A DNA stretch of 64,000 nucleotides, taken from contig CAYSXZ010000047.1 in assembly GCA_964435235.1 (NCBI GenBank), positions 8,369-72,368 of the forward strand, written 5' to 3'. The notes below the pieces were generated by a model that made no database searches, was not told where the DNA came from, and was given only the letters and a program-made list of their open reading frames with translations. This document shows positions 1 to 7,625 of this stretch, piece after piece. Source of the DNA: JAVZJR01 sp964435235. Lineage in GTDB: Archaea; Micrarchaeota; Micrarchaeia; Anstonellales; Bilamarchaeaceae. The stretch's first letter is position 1; each line of letters opens with the position of its first letter. Both the position numbers and the translations under genes were made by a program.

Positions 1-63
1 GTTGCCTTTCTTTATGAAGTATAATGCAAGCCAGCGTTTGAATTCGAATGATTCTTTAGTCAT
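1..63 (-). CDS. Partial hypothetical protein (N-terminus only)
   Basis: An open frame on the minus strand starts with ATG at 61-63 and runs off the left edge of the window. The 21 visible residues begin MTKESFEFKRWLALYF and match nothing I recognise. An AT-rich TATA-like stretch at about 85-95 lies roughly 25-30 nt upstream of the ATG, the leaderless arrangement seen elsewhere in this window, which supports a real start. Without the rest of the gene no function can be given. Confidence 0.45.
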   Translation of the reverse strand, partial: MTKESFEFKRWLALYFIKKGN

Positions 64-163
64 TGTGTTTATTATTGTAAGAATATATATTTAAATATTG
101 TTGAGGTGATGGTTTTTAGACTGCTAATCGTAGACCGATGGGATAAAGGTGGCATTGTGAAAA

Positions 164-216
164 TAGTCGCAAAAAGTTCCAAATTTGATCAAAAAATAGT
201 CGAAAAACCGACTATT
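164..216. repeat. Direct repeat DR1, left copy (promoter side of ATPase 1)
   Basis: A 53 bp sequence that recurs at 1432-1483 with one substitution and one 1-bp length change in an A run. Its right half (195-216) is a perfect inverted repeat: arms AATAGTCG and CGACTATT around a 6-nt spacer. It ends 30 nt before the ATG of the ATPase gene, directly against a TATA-like run at about 216-227, so it could act as an operator. The other copy covers the last codons and stop of the same gene. Confidence 0.85.
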
Positions 217-245
217 TTAAAAAATATTCGGTTTAGAATAATTCC

Positions 246-1466
246 ATGGAAAAACCTGATATAAGCCAACTAAGGATAATCGCGCTCTCGCTACTGAATT
301 CTGTGGATAAGCTACGGCGAAGACACATCGTTGGAAGGTTGCTTTCTTCGCTACAAACAAAACCACGAATCAAGCTTCTTAGGGGATTTAGAGGCGTTGG
401 TAAAACTACAGCAATGCTTCATGCATTTGGTATGATGAAGGAAAAAGCGTTATATTTTTCCGCAGATAATCCAATTGTTAAGAGCCATGGAATATACAAC
501 ACAGGTAAGGATGCTATAAAAAATGGATTTGGTTTGCTTTTCATAGATGAGGTTCATACCTATCCAGAATGGAGAGCCGAGATAAAGGCACTGCACGACG
601 AGTTTCCTTCACTTATCATCGTTGCAAGCGGGAGTGCACCACTTGCCCTCGTCCCTGAAAGAAGGGAAGAATTGATATGCCTCCATGAGATGGATATGGA
701 AGAATCAGCATTTATTGGAACTGGAAAGAGCGTATTCGCAGACGAAGAATGGCGAGACAGGGAAGAGGCAATGAGATTCATAGCTGCAAATCAAGAAATA
801 GCAAACACCTTTCACAGCTATTCTCGCGTGGGAGGCTTCCCTCTTTCATTTGAATTGGAGGAAGGAAGAGCGCTAGACGCGATATACAACTCTATAAGAA
901 AGTCCATACGTGAGGATGCCGTATTCTTCTTGAAGATGTCGAAAGAAAAGATCTTTGCGATGGAAAACCTCTTGAATTTTCTTGCAACATCCAAGCCTGG
1001 AGAACTAAGTCTTACTTCGCTTTCTTCCACACTACGGGTTTCTAAAACAGTAGTCTACGAAATAATCGATAGTCTTTCTGCGATGGAAATCGTGCGTGTT
1101 ATCAGACCCTACGCTGGTGGGGCTGCGCTTGTTCGAGCAGAGCCCAAACTACTATTCTTCCATCCAAATATGCGATTTGCGATATGCCGTCAACTTGGAA
1201 GACAGGCGGACGAAGGCGCAGTGAGAGAGGAACTTGCGGTATTCGGCCTCTCAGAACGCGGTTGGACTATCCATACTATTAAGGGAGAGAAGAAATCACC
1301 AGACTATGTAATAGAAAAAGGAAAAGAAAAACTGATTGTTGAAATAGGTGGGGAAAGAAAAACACGTATCCAACTTAAAGGATTTCCGGAGGGACTTGTA
1401 ATTGGGGAATATCAGCTTATTCCACTGCTTTTAGTCGCAAAAAGTTCCAAATTTGACCAAAAATAG
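246..1466 (+). CDS. AAA ATPase with winged helix and PD-(D/E)XK-like C-terminus (cassette 1)
   Basis: A 406-residue P-loop ATPase of the archaeal AAA_14-like group. Walker A is GFRGVGKTT (residues 47-55), Walker B is LLFIDE (97-102), followed by a sensor-1-like strand near ASGSAP (127-132). A winged helix-turn-helix follows at about 240-290, and a C-terminal region has PDY (352-354) and EIGGERK (366-372), the spacing of a degenerate PD-(D/E)XK fold. The family is widespread in archaea, often expanded within a lineage, and its role is unknown. The gene lies between two copies of repeat DR1, and its last ten codons and stop are inside the right copy. The start is the first ATG after a TATA-like run, so the mRNA is probably leaderless. 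The wHTH makes autoregulation plausible, but that is inference. Confidence 0.85.
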   Translation: MEKPDISQLRIIALSLLNSVDKLRRRHIVGRLLSSLQTKPRIKLLRGFRGVGKTTAMLHAFGMMKEKALYFSADNPIVKSHGIYNTGKDAIKNGFGLLFIDEVHTYPEWRAEIKALHDEFPSLIIVASGSAPLALVPERREELICLHEMDMEESAFIGTGKSVFADEEWRDREEAMRFIAANQEIANTFHSYSRVGGFPLSFELEEGRALDAIYNSIRKSIREDAVFFLKMSKEKIFAMENLLNFLATSKPGELSLTSLSSTLRVSKTVVYEIIDSLSAMEIVRVIRPYAGGAALVRAEPKLLFFHPNMRFAICRQLGRQADEGAVREELAVFGLSERGWTIHTIKGEKKSPDYVIEKGKEKLIVEIGGERKTRIQLKGFPEGLVIGEYQLIPLLLVAKSSKFDQK

Positions 1467-1483
1467 TCGAAAAACCGACTATT
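1432..1483. repeat. Direct repeat DR1, right copy (overlaps stop of ATPase 1)
   Basis: A 52 bp near-identical copy of 164-216. The stop codon TAG (1464-1466) of ATPase 1 lies within the left arm of the perfect inverted repeat at 1462-1483. The left half of this copy encodes the protein C-terminus. It is followed 33 bp later by the left copy of the unrelated repeat DR2, so two cassettes stand head to tail. Confidence 0.85.
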
Positions 1484-1516
1484 AAAAAGGGTCAACAAAT
1501 TATTTGTTTTAAGGTG

Positions 1517-1563
1517 GTCAATAAATTGACCGAATTTGCTATTTTTCGGTCAATAAACTGACC
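1517..1563. repeat. Direct repeat DR2, left copy (promoter side of ATPase 2)
   Basis: A 47 bp sequence repeated at 2809-2855 with a single substitution. It holds two copies of a palindromic box (GGTCAATAAAYTGACC) about 32 bp apart, each with at least 5-bp arms GGTCA/TGACC. It ends 32 nt before the start codon of ATPase 2, almost the same spacing as DR1 before ATPase 1, and abuts a TATA-like box (TTTATAAAA, about 1566-1574). The sequence differs from DR1, so each gene has its own repeat. Confidence 0.85.
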
Positions 1564-1595
1564 GATTTATAAAACTTTGCTTGCTATAGTGATAC

Positions 1596-2816
1596 ATGGG
1601 TGTTATTGAATTTCTTAAGGAAGAGCGCTTTCTGATGGAAGATGCACTTCGTGGATATGTAAAGGAGACAAAGCGTGACGCTTACAGCCAGCTTGGGAAA
1701 GCAAACATAGTAGTATTACATGGCTTGCGTGGAACTGGAAAGACAACCATTATTGCGCAGAAATACTTTGAGAGTGATAAAAGGCTTGCTATTCACGGCG
1801 AGCATCTTAAGCTTGCAGGTTATACTATAAAGGACCTTATACCAGTTATGAGGTACGTCTTGCCTGAAGGTTATCTTTTCATAGACGAAATAACAAAACT
1901 AAGGACATGGCCGGAGGAAATAAAGATTCTTTCGGACCTCTATCCAAAAATAAAAATAATATTAACAGGATCGTCTGCTGTGGATCTTCAGAATGCGAAG
2001 CTGGTATTGGCACGACGAGCAGTTTTCGCAACTCTTTCTCCACTTTCCTTCAGCGAATTTTTACGAATAAAGTATGGAAAACAATTGCTCTCTTTTGATC
2101 CGTTTGCGAAAGACCCACTCACACATGCCTTAAGAGTGGAGATGGATTTTAGAGAAAAAATAAAGGAGGATCCTGTAGATGTACTCTCAGGATACAAAAA
2201 GCAAAACCTTCCGTATCTTATCGAAAGGCCTGCTTCAACTGTGTTGGATATGATAGACAGAGTGATCTACGAAGATATAGGTACAACTGGCTCCTTTACT
2301 GAAGATGTAATCGAAAAATTCTGGCCGCTTCTAAGATTGCTTGCACTTTCTGAGAAAATCAGTTATGACAATCTTTCTAAGGATCTTGGAGTAGGAAAAG
2401 GAACTGTAATAAAAATGATTAACTTTCTTTCATTGGCGCACGTAATTAGACCTGTTTTCCCCTATGTTTTGGGAAAAGGAAAGGTAAGAAGAGAACCAAA
2501 GTATCTCTTTGCATCCCCCGTAATAAGGGAAGTCATACTGAATGTTCTTGGCGAGAGGGAGCGGGGAAGAGGATTAGGACGAGAGGATATGTTTGCAATG
2601 CATATCAGCAATGAATTGTTCTATCTGAAAACAGGACCTGATTATGTATGGAGGGATGGTATATTTGAGGTCGGAGGACCAAACAAGGGTTCTGAGCAGT
2701 TTAAAGGTCTGAAAATAAAAGGAAGAAAATTCATAATCCATGAAGGCGTGGAGATCCTCTCTGGTGATGTGTTGGCAGTACCATTCTATATCTTCCTTTT
2801 GCATAATAGTCAATAA
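1596..2816 (+). CDS. AAA ATPase with winged helix and PD-(D/E)XK-like C-terminus (cassette 2)
   Basis: A second 406-residue ATPase of the same family as the gene just upstream, but clearly diverged from it. Walker A is GLRGTGKTT (43-51) and Walker B is YLFIDE (93-98). A winged helix lies at about 245-290, and the C-terminus has PDY (348-350) with FEVGGPNK (357-364). Upstream are repeat DR2 and a TATA-like box 22-30 nt before the ATG, so it is probably leaderless. The final codons and TAA stop (2814-2816) are inside the right DR2 copy. Two family members in tandem, each framed by its own direct repeat with its stop codon inside it, suggest a modular cassette. Function is unknown. The family call is firm; the cassette idea is inference. 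Confidence 0.85.
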   Translation: MGVIEFLKEERFLMEDALRGYVKETKRDAYSQLGKANIVVLHGLRGTGKTTIIAQKYFESDKRLAIHGEHLKLAGYTIKDLIPVMRYVLPEGYLFIDEITKLRTWPEEIKILSDLYPKIKIILTGSSAVDLQNAKLVLARRAVFATLSPLSFSEFLRIKYGKQLLSFDPFAKDPLTHALRVEMDFREKIKEDPVDVLSGYKKQNLPYLIERPASTVLDMIDRVIYEDIGTTGSFTEDVIEKFWPLLRLLALSEKISYDNLSKDLGVGKGTVIKMINFLSLAHVIRPVFPYVLGKGKVRREPKYLFASPVIREVILNVLGERERGRGLGREDMFAMHISNELFYLKTGPDYVWRDGIFEVGGPNKGSEQFKGLKIKGRKFIIHEGVEILSGDVLAVPFYIFLLHNSQ

Positions 2817-2855
2817 ACTGACCGAATTTGCTATTTTTCGGTCAATAAACTGACC
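2809..2855. repeat. Direct repeat DR2, right copy (overlaps stop of ATPase 2)
   Basis: A 47 bp copy of 1517-1563 with one mismatch. It again has two GGTCA/TGACC palindromic boxes and includes the TAA stop of ATPase 2. It ends 47 nt before the start of the next gene, so it could also affect that promoter. Confidence 0.85.
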
Positions 2856-2902
2856 AAAACCCTACTCGACAATCTTTTAAACCTAAAACTCCCTAGTCCT
2901 TC

Positions 2903-3970
2903 ATGATAGTCGATAACCCTCTTGTTGACGTGGATAAGGATGGTACAATAAACTGCAAGGTATGCGCAAGGCGATGCAGAATACCAAAAGACAGAACAGG
3001 ATTCTGTGGCATAAGAAAGAACATAGATGGCAAACTCGATCTCATAGTTTATGGAAGGCCTTCTGCCTTTGGGATAGATCCGGTTGAAAAGAAGCCACAA
3101 TTTCATTTTCTTCCTGGTACGACCGCTTACTCTCTAGGGACGTATGGCTGTACTTTTATGTGTAAGTTTTGCTGCAACTGGGAGCTTGCGCAGGCAATAC
3201 GGGAGCATCTTCCGCTCGATTCTTGGATCGACCTTCCACCAGAAAAAGCAGTGAAGGATGCAAAGCTTAACAACTGTGCTTCGATGGCTTATACCTATAA
3301 CGAACCGGCAATATGGTACGAGTATCATAGAGACATGGGAAGGATCGCGATACGAGAGGGAATATTTAACATCCTTGTAACAGATGGCTACGGAACTCCG
3401 GAATTTTGGGAAAAGGCATCGGAATATATCCATGCAGCGAGCATCGACCTTAAGGGTTTCACAGAGAAGCTTTACAATGAGCTAACAGGAGCGCGACTCG
3501 CTCCTGTCTTGGATTCCATCAAGACAGCAAAAAGATTAAGTAAAAAACGTGGGCTTTGGGTGGAGATAACAAGTTTGGTAATTCCTGGATGGAACGATAG
3601 CGAAGATGAGATACGTCAGGAGACCGAATGGCTTAAGGAGATAGACCCTGAGATGCCGCTTCATCTCATAGGCTTCTTTCCAAGTTATAAGATGATGAGC
3701 ACTCCACCAGCAACTGCAGAAAAACTTCTTTCGCTCAGAAAGATAGCGCTTGATGTCGGCCTTAAATACGTATACGTTGGAAATGTTTTAACCGAAGAAG
3801 GGGAAAACACCTACTGCCCGAACTGCAGTGAGATGTTGGTTCGTCGTGCCTGGTTTGCTTCAACCATCACAGACGCATTCGATGTAGAAAAATCAAAATG
3901 TAGAAACTGCGGGCAAAGGATTGCAGGGGTGTGGACAGTAGAACAGGCAAAGAGATTCAAAAAGGGATAA
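2903..3970 (+). CDS. amrS: AmrS-like radical SAM enzyme (AmmeMemoRadiSam family)
   Basis: A 355-residue radical SAM protein. The iron-sulfur motif is CTFMCKFC (CX3CX2C), preceded by an N-terminal cysteine cluster (CKVCARRC...FCG) and followed by the SLGTYG..CNWELAQ surroundings typical of AmrS. The C-terminus adds CPNC and CRNCG pairs that could form a zinc finger. AmrS proteins normally co-occur with Memo and AMMECR1 proteins; neither is in this window. The substrate is not established from this sequence. The start is the ATG 20-25 nt after a TATA-like run (about 2875-2882), which fits a leaderless transcript. The family call is strong, the cellular role uncertain. Confidence 0.85.
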   Translation: MIVDNPLVDVDKDGTINCKVCARRCRIPKDRTGFCGIRKNIDGKLDLIVYGRPSAFGIDPVEKKPQFHFLPGTTAYSLGTYGCTFMCKFCCNWELAQAIREHLPLDSWIDLPPEKAVKDAKLNNCASMAYTYNEPAIWYEYHRDMGRIAIREGIFNILVTDGYGTPEFWEKASEYIHAASIDLKGFTEKLYNELTGARLAPVLDSIKTAKRLSKKRGLWVEITSLVIPGWNDSEDEIRQETEWLKEIDPEMPLHLIGFFPSYKMMSTPPATAEKLLSLRKIALDVGLKYVYVGNVLTEEGENTYCPNCSEMLVRRAWFASTITDAFDVEKSKCRNCGQRIAGVWTVEQAKRFKKG

Positions 3971-4038
3971 GGTCAAAATCGAACCCAGGATAAAAGTTTT
4001 AATACATTTCATCACATTTTGGTTTGGGAGGTTGTTTT

Positions 4039-4572
4039 ATGAAAGCGTTTTCTGAAAAAGAAGTTCTAAAGGAGAATAGAGGAACCGGCCAAAGATTTTC
4101 TTCTCTGTACAAACCAGGGCCGGACGGTCAGCTTGGTTTTAAAACCAACCACAAAGATGTTGAGAGTCGTATTCTCAATGAGCTTAAATGGTTTGGTTGG
4201 AAAGAGGATTTTGGTAAAAATATAGTAGAGATAAAGCGACGGTTGTTTAAGGAGAATGATTGCTTCTCTGGACCGGTTGGCGGACAATTGGAGGCTATAA
4301 ATTTGCGTAAAAAAATAAATGGTATAACTGTCTCTTTAACAATAAACCGCTTCTTTGCATACTTCTCTGTCATTTCAATCTCAGGCGCGAGAAAACACAG
4401 ATCTGTAAATGAAATATGCGACGTCATACGAGAATTACTACCAGAAATGCAGCTTACAATAACCGAGAAAAAGCTTGAAGATATGGATGGCTTCTCTGTA
4501 TGCGCTGAAGGCAATATTCAGCGTGAGAAAAAAGAGAAGAGGGACCTACGTTATCATGGATTTGGTTGTTAG
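4039..4572 (+). CDS. Hypothetical protein
   Basis: A 177-residue soluble protein I do not recognise. It starts at the ATG at 4039, preceded by a good GGGAGG ribosome site (4026-4031); an in-frame TTG at 4024 is less likely. The sequence has a basic N-terminus, a conserved-looking core around NELKWFGWKEDFGKNIVEIK and a mixed alpha/beta pattern, with no signal peptide or membrane helix. Its 3' end converges on the asparagine synthetase-like gene, 12 bp away. The codon pattern is normal for the window, so it is probably expressed. Confidence 0.6.
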   Translation: MKAFSEKEVLKENRGTGQRFSSLYKPGPDGQLGFKTNHKDVESRILNELKWFGWKEDFGKNIVEIKRRLFKENDCFSGPVGGQLEAINLRKKINGITVSLTINRFFAYFSVISISGARKHRSVNEICDVIRELLPEMQLTITEKKLEDMDGFSVCAEGNIQREKKEKRDLRYHGFGC

Positions 4573-4584
4573 ACTGAGCACTCA

Positions 4585-5491
4585 TCAGACAGTTACGGTT
4601 TCTCCTGGAACACGCCTAAATAGTTGCACATCCCCAACATGGTCAGCACCGGTGAGATAGCGAACTAGACGCTCGACGCCAAATCCTCCACCTGCAGATG
4701 GTACCAAGCCCTCTTTGGCAAGCTCTAAATACGACTCAAATCTCTTCATGTCTAAACCATGTCTAGTTATTTTTTGTATTATTATATCATACTCATGCTC
4801 GCGTTCCGCGCCAGAGAGAGCTTCACCGAAACCCTCTGGATATACGAGATCATAGTTCAGATAATGGCCAGGCTCTTTCGGGTCCTCCTTATCATAAAAC
4901 TCTCTTTTATGACAGAGCGCCCAAAATGGTTGCTTTGCTGCTTGTGAAGCATGGATTTCCCAATCTTCCCCATATCTTTCTGCGAGTTCGTGAGTAGTAT
5001 ATCTAGGAAAGGGTTTAACTATCTCTGGCAACCCCCTTCCAAGAAATTTAAGCTGCTCTGCGCATTCCATCTTTACGTGTTCTACCATGCTTATCAGAAA
5101 GTCTTCCATCAGTTCGAATACAGTTTCCCTTGTTCCATATGCAATCTCAAAATCAACCTGTGAAAACTCAAAAAGATGCCTTCCGGTTTCTTTTCGTTTT
5201 GGGTGTTCAAGCCTAATGTTTGGAGAGATGATAAATATTTTTTCAAGTCTTTCTTTTATCGCAAGCTGTTTGTGAAGAATCATGGATTGGGTTAATGTAA
5301 GTCTTTGACCGAGATATTCAATTTCCCCACTCTTGATGACTGAACTTCCAGGATCAGGACCAAGCGGGTCAGTTACTGGAGAGAGTATTACTGGCATCAT
5401 TTGGGTAAATTTCTTTCTGTGAAAAAAAATTCGTAGTATGCTTCAATACCTCAGAAGTTATTTCTGCATATGCGATTTTTCTGCTTTTCAT
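4585..5491 (-). CDS. Archaeal asparagine synthetase AS-AR (AsnRS-like catalytic domain), frameshifted
   Basis: The uninterrupted frame (4585-5400, 271 aa) is a class II aminoacyl-tRNA synthetase catalytic domain without an anticodon-binding domain. It has the LTQSMILHKQLA region, RLEH, an ETGRHLFEFSQVDFE motif 2 region and a C-terminal GGGFGVERLVRYL motif 3. This is the layout of archaeal AS-AR proteins, which make free asparagine from aspartate, ATP and ammonia. The expected N-terminal helix is present upstream but in another frame: ATG at 5489-5491 with a GGTGA site 8 nt before it, encoding MKSRKIAYAEITSEVLK. The frames join at a run of eight A (plus strand, 5422-5429), where seven would restore one protein. 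It is either an assembly slip or a recent lesion. A divergent Lrp/AsnC-type gene lies next door. Confidence 0.75.
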
Positions 5492-5604
5492 ATAAAATCA
5501 CCAAAAGGATAAGGTTGGACACTAATTTATATTTTTTCTCTTATTTTCTGGATAAAATCCAAAAAACATACCACTTTTAAGCGTTTTCTTGGAAATATTC
5601 CAAT

Positions 5605-6039
5605 ATGGACCAAAAGGATATGGAGATACTTGGAGAATTGATTACTGATGGAAAAGCAAAGATAAAGAAGATCGCAAAGAAACTAGGTTTGCCTATGAGC
5701 ACCGTCCACCACCGCATTCTTAGAATGGAAAAGGAAGGTCTGATAAAGAAGTACACAGCAATTCCTAATTACAAAAAAATTGGCTTACCGATTCTCGCAT
5801 ACGTCTTCGCAAATGTTGATTATTCGAAAGCAACCTCTCAAGAGGAAGTAGCGTGTGAAATAAAAAAGCTCCCGAATATTATGGAGGTTAACATCGTCGC
5901 TGGTGAGATAGATATAGTTGCAAAAATAAGAGTGAAGGACATCGATGAGCTGAGTGATGTAGTAATCAAAAAGATGAGGAACATAAAAGGGATGGCTAAG
6001 ACGGTAACAGCCGTGGTAATGAAAGAGATAGAAGCTTGA
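5605..6039 (+). CDS. Lrp/AsnC family transcriptional regulator
   Basis: A 144-residue Lrp/AsnC protein with an N-terminal helix-turn-helix (KIKKIAKKLGLPMSTVHHRI, about 19-38) and a C-terminal RAM-type ligand-binding domain (GLPILAYVFANVDY onward). It starts at the ATG about 27 nt downstream of a TTTTAAG TATA-like box, so it is probably leaderless. It is divergent from the asparagine synthetase-like gene. The 11-mer CCAAAAGGATA occurs both just upstream of that gene (5501-5511) and at this gene's start (5610-5620), a possible shared operator. AsnC-family proteins classically sense amino acids; asparagine or aspartate as ligand here is inference from context. Confidence 0.85.
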   Translation: MDQKDMEILGELITDGKAKIKKIAKKLGLPMSTVHHRILRMEKEGLIKKYTAIPNYKKIGLPILAYVFANVDYSKATSQEEVACEIKKLPNIMEVNIVAGEIDIVAKIRVKDIDELSDVVIKKMRNIKGMAKTVTAVVMKEIEA

Positions 6040-6071
6040 TATTTTAATAAATCTTTAAAATTTTCAATAAA

Positions 6072-6081
6072 TTTTTAAATA
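6072..6081 (+). promoter_or_regulatory. TATA-like box of the heat-shock operon
   Basis: The sequence TTTTTAAATA lies about 26 nt before the ATG of the winged-helix gene at 6102, in a very AT-rich stretch. Spacing suits a leaderless archaeal transcript that would read through hsp20, grpE, dnaK and dnaJ. Confidence 0.5.
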
Positions 6082-6101
6082 TTTCGAATTAATATTAAAA
6101 C

Positions 6102-6596
6102 ATGGCAAGCGAAAAGGCAGAGAAAATACCAGTAAAGGTGAGGCAAAGAAGCCGGAGCGGGGCAACAGAGGGAGAGTGGGAGGAAGAAAGAAAGATTCAG
6201 CCGAGAGAAATCGAGATACGCGAAGTAGAGGAACCAAAGATTCCGAGCCCTGAAGCGACGATAGATTGGATTTTTAGATGCCTTGGCGGAAGCGAGGAGG
6301 ACAGGCTTGCACGAGAGATTTTCAAAGAACTTGTATACGCGGGAAGAAAAGGGGTTCGCTCTAAGGACCTCCAGAAGAAGACAAGGGTGACCCAGGGAGC
6401 GATTGTCTATCATCTTAATACATTTATGCGTTGCGGATTAGTAAACAAACAGGGAAGATATTATTACTTAAGAAGGCAGAGTCTCGATAGAACGCTGGAA
6501 GAGTTGGAAGACGAGATATTAAGAAGGTTCGAGAGAATGAGAAGGCTTGCCAGGATGATAGAAGAGGAAATGGAAAGAGAGATGGAAAGATTCTGA
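6102..6596 (+). CDS. Winged helix-turn-helix protein heading the heat-shock operon
   Basis: A 164-residue protein with a charged, probably disordered N-terminus (1-50), a winged helix at about 65-127 (DLQKKTRVTQGAIVYHLNTF, then GRYYYLRR as the wing) and a long basic/acidic C-terminal helix (RRFERMRRLARMIEEEMERE) that could be a coiled coil. It is the first gene of a co-directional set with hsp20, grpE, dnaK and dnaJ, with only a 19 bp gap to hsp20. Position and fold suggest a dedicated regulator of the chaperone operon, in the way Phr acts in other archaea, but it is not an obvious Phr homologue. DNA binding is well supported; the heat-shock role is inference. Confidence 0.7.
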   Translation: MASEKAEKIPVKVRQRSRSGATEGEWEEERKIQPREIEIREVEEPKIPSPEATIDWIFRCLGGSEEDRLAREIFKELVYAGRKGVRSKDLQKKTRVTQGAIVYHLNTFMRCGLVNKQGRYYYLRRQSLDRTLEELEDEILRRFERMRRLARMIEEEMEREMERF

Positions 6597-6615
6597 TATT
6601 TAGGAGGTGGTATGT

Positions 6616-7059
6616 ATGGCAAAGGAAATTAGAATATATGACCCATTTGAGGAAATGAGGAGATTGCGAAGGGAGATGGACGAGATGTTCGAGTCCATGT
6701 TCCTCCGACCTAAGAGAGAGGATTGGATTGTTAGATCACCGTTAAGCGACCTTGTTGACAAGGGAGATTCTTTTGAGCTTACAGTAGAGCTTCCCGGAAT
6801 GAATAAGGAGGACATCCACATAGAAGCTGATAAGAATTCTATTTCCGTAAGCGCGGAGAGGAAAAAGGCGGAAGAGGAGAAAAAGAAGAACTACTATTAT
6901 TGCGAGAGGAGCTACACAGGGTATAGAAGAGCATTCGGGCTTCCAGAGGAGATAGACCCAGAAACAGTGGACGCAGAATTCAAAAACGGTGTCTTAACAG
7001 TTGTTATGAAGAAGGTAAAGCCGAAGGGGGCAAAGAAGGAGGTAAAGATTAAAGGGTGA
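6616..7059 (+). CDS. hsp20: Small heat shock protein, Hsp20 family
   Basis: A 147-residue alpha-crystallin family chaperone. The N-terminal DPFEEMRRLRREMDEMF helix is followed by the crystallin domain from PLSDLVDKGDSFELTVELPG to EFKNGVLTVVMKK, ending with a short basic tail. The A-x-x-x-n-G-V-L signature is present as FKNGVLTV. It forms ATP-independent oligomeric holdases that hand substrates to DnaK. The ATG at 6616 is chosen because AGGAGGTGG lies at 6602-6610; an in-frame GTG at 6607 sits inside that site. It lies in the chaperone operon, 7 bp before grpE. Confidence 0.93.
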   Translation: MAKEIRIYDPFEEMRRLRREMDEMFESMFLRPKREDWIVRSPLSDLVDKGDSFELTVELPGMNKEDIHIEADKNSISVSAERKKAEEEKKKNYYYCERSYTGYRRAFGLPEEIDPETVDAEFKNGVLTVVMKKVKPKGAKKEVKIKG

Positions 7060-7066
7060 ACAGGAG

Positions 7067-7624
7067 ATGGAAAAGAAAGAGACGGAGAAGAGCGAGGAGC
7101 CTGTGGAAGCAAATAAGGAGGAGAAGGAAAAGAAAGAGTCTGAGGAAGAGTTGAAACTAAAAGAGCTAGAGGACAAATTTCTCCGTCTCTATGCAGAATT
7201 CGAAAATTTTAGAAAAAGAACAGCCAAGGAGCAGGAAGGGATCGCAGAAAGAGCAAAGGCTTCCTTACTGCTTAAACTCCTTCCTGTTCTTGATGAGCTT
7301 GAGCTTGCAACCGTCCATACGAAGGATAAGGGTGAAAAAAGCAATGAAAAGGTTGGCATTGAAATGATATACAAAAATATGATGAAGATACTCACACAAG
7401 AAGGACTTTCCGAGATGGATACTTTGGGAAAGCAGTTTGATCCCTACTACCATGAAGCAGTCCGCGAAGCGGATGGCGAGGAAGGGAAGGTAGTAGAAGT
7501 AATTCAGAAAGGTTACATGTTCAAAGGGGTAGTTCTTCGACATGCAAAGGTTGTAGTAGGAAAGAAGAAAGAAGAAAAAAGAAAAGAGGAGAAGGAAAAC
7601 AAGGATGATAAAGTAGGTGGTTAA
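7067..7624 (+). CDS. grpE: GrpE nucleotide exchange factor
   Basis: A 185-residue GrpE, the exchange factor that releases ADP from DnaK. A long charged N-terminal coiled coil (1-60) leads into the hallmark RLYAEFENFRKRTAKEQEG helix, then LLPVLDELELA and the C-terminal beta domain with FDPYYHEAVREAD and GYMFKGVVLRHAKVVV. The C-terminus is lysine/glutamate-rich. The start ATG follows CAGGAG. The stop is one base before the dnaK ATG, so translation is probably coupled. GrpE, DnaK and DnaJ in archaea are generally thought to descend from bacterial genes by transfer. Confidence 0.93.
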   Translation: MEKKETEKSEEPVEANKEEKEKKESEEELKLKELEDKFLRLYAEFENFRKRTAKEQEGIAERAKASLLLKLLPVLDELELATVHTKDKGEKSNEKVGIEMIYKNMMKILTQEGLSEMDTLGKQFDPYYHEAVREADGEEGKVVEVIQKGYMFKGVVLRHAKVVVGKKKEEKRKEEKENKDDKVGG

Positions 7625-7625
7625 T

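Noticed and set aside
3966..4000. Sequence ATCGAACCC resembling the T arm of a minus-strand tRNA
   Set aside because: The flanking bases do not form T, anticodon or acceptor stems and the gap between genes is too short for a tRNA.
4128..4514. 128-codon minus-strand frame
   Set aside because: Antisense to the plus-strand gene at 4039-4572, which has a clear ribosome site and better amino acid composition.
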